A stretch of DNA of 64,000 bases, from the NCBI GenBank assembly GCA_016930675.1, contig JAFGGG010000009.1, positions 141,449 through 205,448 of the forward strand. Direction: 5' to 3'. Made by a program: the position numbers and the translations under genes. The notes beneath the pieces are model-generated. The model did not search any database. It saw nothing but the letters and a program-made list of their open reading frames with translations, and was not told where the DNA came from. Source of the stretch: Spirochaetales bacterium. Its GTDB lineage: Bacteria > Spirochaetota > Spirochaetia > SZUA-6 > RPPD01. Below are positions 61,728 to 64,000 of this stretch, in pieces (positions within the stretch are counted from its first letter, which is position 1; each line of letters opens with the position of its first letter).

Positions 61728-63260
61728 TTAATCTCCTTTTATAACCGTGCCTTTAAATACCTTTTTAATGATATTTTCTTCTTCATCCGCAGCAGAAGCA
61801 TTTGTTTGATTTTCTTTTAAAATTTCAACCTTGATACCCATCTTGTTTCCGGTTATTTGGGAGGCGATTTGGGAAAGAATAGTTTTTTCACCCATAACAA
61901 ATTCGGCTGAAAAGGCATCTTTTTCCTGAAAGAAGAACATCAAGTCATTTTCTACTATTTTGCACAAGGTACACTTTTTTAAAGACGAGGCAAGAGTAAG
62001 TTTCTTTTTACCAATAGTATCAATTATGTTTTTAAGTATGTCTTGTGGAACTACGATATGAGATCTGTTTGCAGCCTGTACCGTTTCGGATTCTTCCGGA
62101 ACGGTTTTTAAGGTTTTGGTTTGCAGTTTTTGCTTTAATGTTTGAATAGTGTTTAAAATTTCGGAGGGAGTAATCAGTTTTTCCAAGCTGCCGAGTCTTG
62201 ACAGCAGCAACTCTAATTCAAACTTTTGGTTTAGTGAAAAACGAAAATTTCTATAAAGATGCAAAAGCAGGTCTAATGCTTTTTCGATTTGTTCTATAGA
62301 AAAAGAATCGATGATTTCTTTAGAGAAGCTTTCGAACGAACATCCTAAAAAAGATTCTTTTGTGATACCATGTTTTATAAAGAGCAAGTTACGAAAATAT
62401 TCTGCCAAGCCTATTACAAACTGCTCTTCAGAGATTCCCTTATTAAGAATACCGTCGGTTACTTTTAGTACTTGGTTTATATTCCCTTCTGCTAATAAAC
62501 GAATGAGTTTGCTGATTTCCTCAACACCGACTATACCCAGTTTTTCCTGGATTTTGGAAATTTGAATTTCATTACCGGAAAATGAAATAATCTGATCGAA
62601 GAGAGTATACGCGTCCCGTAGAGAACCTGTTGCCTCTTTTGCAATCCAGACAAGCGACTCATTATCACTTCGGATATTGAGTTCCTTGGCAACTTCCTGG
62701 ATTTTTGTTTTAATATCAGTTAGCGAAATCAGTCTGAAATTAAACTGCTGACAGCGGGAACGGATAGTTGCAGGGACCTTGTGAATTTCGGTAGTGGCAA
62801 AAATAAATACCACATGGGGGGGCGGTTCTTCTATGGTTTTAAGGAGAGCATTAAATGCGCTGTTGGAAAGCATATGCACTTCATCAATAATATATACTTT
62901 GTAACGAAAATTAGTCGGAGCAAAAAGAACTTCATCTCTGATTTCTCGTACATCATTTACGCTGGTATGAGAAGCGCCATCGATCTCTATGACATCAAAT
63001 GATCGGCCTTCAACAATCTCGATACATGAGGTGCATTTCCCGCAAGGTTCCGTGGTAAGCCCTTGCTCGCAGTTTAAGGCTTTGGCAAGAATTCGGGCTG
63101 CGGATGTTTTACCGACACCACGCGGTCCTGAAAAAAGGTAGGCATGAGCAATCCGTTCTTGTTCAACAGAATTTTTTAGGGCCGAGACTATAAATTCCTG
63201 TCCTACTATTTGATCAAAGTTCTGAGGTCTTTTTTTGATTGCGGTTACTTCATAACTCAT
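61728..63260 (-). CDS. dnaX: DNA polymerase III subunits gamma/tau
   Basis: A 510-residue clamp-loader ATPase. P-loop GPRGVGKTSAARILA, Cys4 zinc motif (CEQGLTTEPCGKCTSC), Walker B IIDEVHMLS and arginine-finger region TIRSRCQQFNF. The C-terminal third carries tau-like sequences. No ribosome site precedes ATG 63260, and a TATGAT (63271-63266) lies just upstream, so translation may start near the 5' end. First of dnaX-ybaB-recR. Confidence 0.96.
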   Translation of the reverse strand: MSYEVTAIKKRPQNFDQIVGQEFIVSALKNSVEQERIAHAYLFSGPRGVGKTSAARILAKALNCEQGLTTEPCGKCTSCIEIVEGRSFDVIEIDGASHTSVNDVREIRDEVLFAPTNFRYKVYIIDEVHMLSNSAFNALLKTIEEPPPHVVFIFATTEIHKVPATIRSRCQQFNFRLISLTDIKTKIQEVAKELNIRSDNESLVWIAKEATGSLRDAYTLFDQIISFSGNEIQISKIQEKLGIVGVEEISKLIRLLAEGNINQVLKVTDGILNKGISEEQFVIGLAEYFRNLLFIKHGITKESFLGCSFESFSKEIIDSFSIEQIEKALDLLLHLYRNFRFSLNQKFELELLLSRLGSLEKLITPSEILNTIQTLKQKLQTKTLKTVPEESETVQAANRSHIVVPQDILKNIIDTIGKKKLTLASSLKKCTLCKIVENDLMFFFQEKDAFSAEFVMGEKTILSQIASQITGNKMGIKVEILKENQTNASAADEEENIIKKVFKGTVIKGD

Positions 63261-63295
63261 ACTATATCATATATTATTTGATAGAATTAATAAAA

Positions 63296-63419
63296 CCCCT
63301 TTAGCTCCAATCAAGCCGATTGCAGCTCATTCGCTCATCGCTTACCGCTGCTACCTTCCGGTCCTGACGGAGTTGGGCGACGGCAAATAGTGCAGAGCCT
63401 GAAATGGAAACTAAAGGGG
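63296..63419 (-). ncRNA. ffs: Signal recognition particle RNA (4.5S-like)
   Basis: About 124 nt. The conserved apical loop reads GTCAGGACCGGAAGGTAGCAGC (63346-63367) with the GGAA tetraloop and AGCAGC internal loop that bind Ffh. CCCCTTTAG at the 5' end pairs with CTAAAGGGG at the 3' end, followed by TTTTATTAATT. It lies between dnaX and tRNA-Ser(GGA), all on the minus strand. Confidence 0.93.
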
Positions 63420-63422
63420 ATA

Positions 63423-63509
63423 CGGAGAGAGAGGGATTCGAACCCTCGGTACCCGTTAGAGTACACACGCTTTCCAAGCGTGCACCTTCGGCCTCTCGGT
63501 CATCTCTCC
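63423..63509 (-). tRNA. tRNA-Ser (GGA)
   Basis: 87 nt; acceptor GGAGAGA/TCTCTCC, discriminator G, anticodon loop TTGGAAA between CACGC and GCGTG, anticodon GGA, variable arm of 18 nt, T arm GAGGG/CCCTC. CCA not encoded. Confidence 0.95.
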
Positions 63510-63567
63510 CCTTAGTTGTCAAATATCAATTTCTTGGATAGTTACCAAGATTTCGATTGTGTTCCTC

Positions 63568-63597
63568 TTTATAGAAATACCAGTAATATGTAGTCAA
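63568..63597 (-). promoter_or_regulatory. Promoter of tRNA-Ser(GGA)/SRP RNA
   Basis: Minus strand: TTGACT (63597-63592), 18 bp, TATAAA (63573-63568). Predicted leader about 50 nt with a 5-bp hairpin (63533-63549). Confidence 0.55.
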
Positions 63598-63607
63598 AAA
63601 CCATTTA

Positions 63608-63781
63608 CGGAGAGAGGGGGATTCGAACCCCCGGCCCGACCACTAAATGCACTAAAAATAAGCTTAACAAATACATTTTTAATGAATACAGGCAATAGAA
63701 AAACCCATATTTTTCTAATGCACTTAATGGTCGGGCAACGGTTTTCGAGACCGCCCGATTCAACCGCTCTCGCATCTCTCC
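63608..63781 (-). tRNA. tRNA-Ser (CGA) with a very long variable arm
   Basis: 174 nt. The body is normal: acceptor GGAGAGA/TCTCTCC with discriminator G, D arm, anticodon stem GCGGT/ACCGT around CTCGAAA (anticodon CGA), T arm GGGGG-TTCGAAT-CCCCC. The variable region is about 105 nt, against 18 in the neighbouring serine tRNAs. Its ends (GCCCGACC.. and ..GGTCGGGC) pair, and the helix continues for 25 pairs, with four G.U pairs and no mismatch, then a loop of about 50 nt. The body shows no decay. It is far too short and in the wrong place for a group I intron. Confidence 0.85.
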
Positions 63782-63794
63782 TTAGAGCATAAAT

Positions 63795-63820
63795 GATTCT
63801 CATCTATCAAAATGAGAATC
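63795..63820 (-). terminator. Hairpin between tRNA-Arg and tRNA-Ser(CGA)
   Basis: GATTCTCAT (63795-63803) and ATGAGAATC (63812-63820) form a 9-bp perfect stem with an 8-nt loop. On the minus strand it follows tRNA-Arg and is followed by ATTTATG, not a clean T run, so it may be a weak terminator or a processing signal. Confidence 0.4.
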
Positions 63821-63832
63821 GCTGTCGTAGTT

Positions 63833-63906
63833 TGTGCCCAAGAGGATTCGAACCTCCGACCTTTAGATCCGCAATCTAATGCTCTATCCGGCTGAGCTAT
63901 GGGCAC
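63833..63906 (-). tRNA. tRNA-Arg (GCG)
   Basis: 74 nt; acceptor GTGCCCA/TGGGCAC, discriminator A, D arm GCTC/GAGC, anticodon stem TTAGA/TCTAA around TTGCGGA, anticodon GCG, T arm GGAGG/CCTCT with TTCGAAT. Bacteria usually read CGU/CGC with an ACG tRNA; here the first anticodon base is G. CCA not encoded. Confidence 0.92.
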
Positions 63907-63913
63907 TAAAAAA

Positions 63914-64000
<87 letters not shown>

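Noticed and set aside
63640..63740. Group I intron, CRISPR repeat or mobile insertion in the long tRNA arm
   Set aside because: Insert is in the variable loop, not the anticodon loop, is only about 87 nt longer than normal, has no intron core, no repeated spacers and no coding content. A small palindromic insertion remains possible and is noted under findings.
63559..63792. Short frames on both strands across tRNA-Ser(CGA)
   Set aside because: They run through the tRNA body; the RNA gene explains the sequence.

Overview
The window looks like a spirochaete (Spirochaetota) chromosome around its replication origin. The main evidence is a Borrelia-type P83/100 protein (16691-18226), a two-gene phenylalanyl-tRNA synthetase of the long archaeal/eukaryotic kind used by spirochaetes (41385-44636), flagellar FliS and an FlgN-like protein, many periplasmic lipoproteins with TPR or PEGA domains, and the gene set dnaX-ybaB-recR / dnaA-dnaN-recF-DUF721 / rpmH-rnpA-yidD-yidC-jag. 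I cannot name a genus. The DNA is moderately AT-rich. I see no phage, insertion sequence or CRISPR array.

Left part (1-14.6 kb): a 7TM-type chemoreceptor cut by the window edge faces a secreted protein that fuses a caspase-like protease to a sugar-type ABC binding domain. Three metallopeptidases (M28, M29, M20), serine acetyltransferase and a lipoprotein TPR gene follow. The TPR gene sits between two copies of the last codons of the M20 peptidase gene. The M20 gene ends an operon with acylphosphatase and two response regulators. RecX, S9 and L13 form a small operon next to a structured, apparently dispersed repeat.

Middle (14.6-47.7 kb): ferredoxin; a propeller protein / P83/100 / cobalamin adenosyltransferase operon; a sensor kinase; a fliS - FlgN-like - polA - coaE - SPOR operon; a propeller protein with a degenerate deacetylase domain; enolase with a PEGA protein; a giant thioester alpha-2-macroglobulin paired with penicillin-binding protein 1C; an HD-GYP phosphodiesterase; adenosine-specific kinase and PheST; a CapA-like protein and FolC.

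Right part (47.7-64 kb): tRNA-Leu, radA, a TraB-family protein, a TPR lipoprotein and mazG. From about 53 kb on, every gene is on the minus strand: jag-yidC-yidD-rnpA-rpmH behind a near-consensus promoter, then DUF721-recF-dnaN-dnaA, an AT-rich region with DnaA boxes (probable oriC), recR-ybaB-dnaX, the SRP RNA and a tRNA group (Ser-GGA, Ser-CGA, Arg-GCG, Ser-GCT). gyrB, often next to recF, is absent.

The most unusual item is tRNA-Ser(CGA) at 63608-63781. Its body is normal, but its variable arm is about 105 nt, against 18 nt in the two neighbouring serine tRNAs. The arm forms a helix of about 25 continuous pairs in which every departure from Watson-Crick pairing is a G.U wobble. Other points of note are the caspase/solute-binding fusion, the duplicated gene end flanking the TPR gene, promoters that abut start codons (possible leaderless mRNAs), and an rpmH reading frame extended into rnpA.
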